Part shown: positions 50,667-50,816 of the stretch, in pieces
How positions within the stretch are numbered: position 1 is the first letter of the stretch
How the letters are laid out: each line of letters opens with the position of its first letter
Source of the DNA: Candidatus Faecimonas gallistercoris
Lineage (GTDB): Bacteria > Bacillota_I > Bacilli_A > RF39 > UBA660
Length of the DNA stretch: 50,816 nucleotides
Direction of reading: 5' to 3'
NCBI GenBank assembly: GCA_018712565.1
Contig: DVGU01000041.1
Coordinates: 1-50,816, forward strand
Notes under the pieces: model-generated
The model's input: only the letters and a program-made list of their open reading frames with translations
What the model was told of the DNA's origin: nothing
Database searches by the model: none
Program-made: the position numbers and the translations under genes

Positions 50667-50816
50667 TATGCTTACTATATAAACGAACGACTTTTAAATA
50701 TTTCTGTAGTTCACTTTTTAATTCAGGAAAATGTTCTACACAATAATTATAGTCGTTTTCTTTACTTTTCAATTCATGTTGATAACAAATATCTGCATAA
50801 GACATAAATCCTAAAT
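50659..50816 (-). CDS. C-terminal end of an unidentified gene (cut by the window edge)
   Basis: Fifty-one codons are visible, reading LGFMSYADICYQHELKSKEN onward and ending KVVRLYSKHIN before a TAA at 50659-50661. It overlaps the end of the TspO gene by eight bases. The N-terminal part lies outside the window. The charged, helical end is not enough for a family call. Confidence 0.5.
   Translation of the reverse strand, partial: LGFMSYADICYQHELKSKENDYNYCVEHFPELKSELQKYLKVVRLYSKHIN

Noticed and set aside
1-50816. CRISPR arrays, tRNA, rRNA and insertion sequences
   Set aside because: No regularly spaced direct repeats, no cloverleaf with a TTCRANY arm, no rRNA-like stretch and no transposase were noticed on reading. 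A dedicated tRNA/Rfam scan was not possible here.

Overview
The window comes from a very AT-rich member of the Bacillota (roughly 30% GC by eye, standard genetic code), with strong AGGAGG/GGTG-type ribosome binding sites and sigma-A promoters close to consensus. Gene order matches Bacillus subtilis at two places: tig - lon - spoVID - ysxE near the left end, and ireB - ruvX - yrzB - mltG - trmR - trhP1 - trhP2 - (kinase) - greA near the right end. The spoVID/ysxE pair and a sigma-E-like promoter point to a spore former or a recent descendant of one. A gut Bacilli or Clostridia lineage with a reduced, AT-rich genome would fit, but I cannot place the genus.

Layout. 1-3.2 kb: rubrerythrin, a PerR/Fur-type repressor with a perfect Fur box over its own start site, a small membrane protein, and spoVID-ysxE. 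3.2-11.8 kb: housekeeping genes (lon, tig, trpS, rmuC, a VTT-family membrane protein, a rhodanese, a UPF0736-like protein). 11.8-38.6 kb: a block of 21 same-strand genes, bounded by terminators at 11803-11834 and 38623-38656. It is the most interesting part of the window. 38.6-48.9 kb: the conserved ireB-to-greA tRNA/cell-wall/transcription operon, with three foreign-looking envelope genes inserted at 43850-46229. 48.9-50.8 kb: a rhomboid protease, a TspO homologue and one truncated gene.

The 26.7 kb block joins two machines usually found apart. Its first-transcribed half (38.6-25.2 kb) carries a Tad-type pilus set: CpaB, the CpaF/TadA ATPase, TadB, TadC, a 59-residue pilin, a TadE-like subunit and TadZ. 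It also holds a class B-like sortase and large exported or pilin-like proteins. Its second half (25.2-11.8 kb) carries a Gram-positive type IV secretion set: VirB2-like pilins, VirB6, PrgI/VirB3, a split VirB4, a SpoIID + C39 wall-remodelling protein, and the VirD4 coupling protein. No relaxase, integrase, replication gene or att site is visible, so the block looks like a resident chromosomal secretion/pilus apparatus rather than a conjugative element.

Shared modules tie the pieces together. A two-helix VirB2-like domain flanked by cysteines occurs alone (24837-25190), at the end of a long ectodomain (23536-24744), and fused to an NlpC/P60 wall hydrolase in the distant insert (45390-46229). 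A short cysteine-containing pilin-like domain occurs in three proteins (11835, 35161 and 43850), one of them a canonical GFTLVELL prepilin. The two presumptive pilins at 24837 and 26716 have their own strong promoters, as expected for major structural subunits. My reading is that the block and the insert at 43.8-46.2 kb encode one envelope-spanning system, but its substrate and purpose cannot be read from the sequence.
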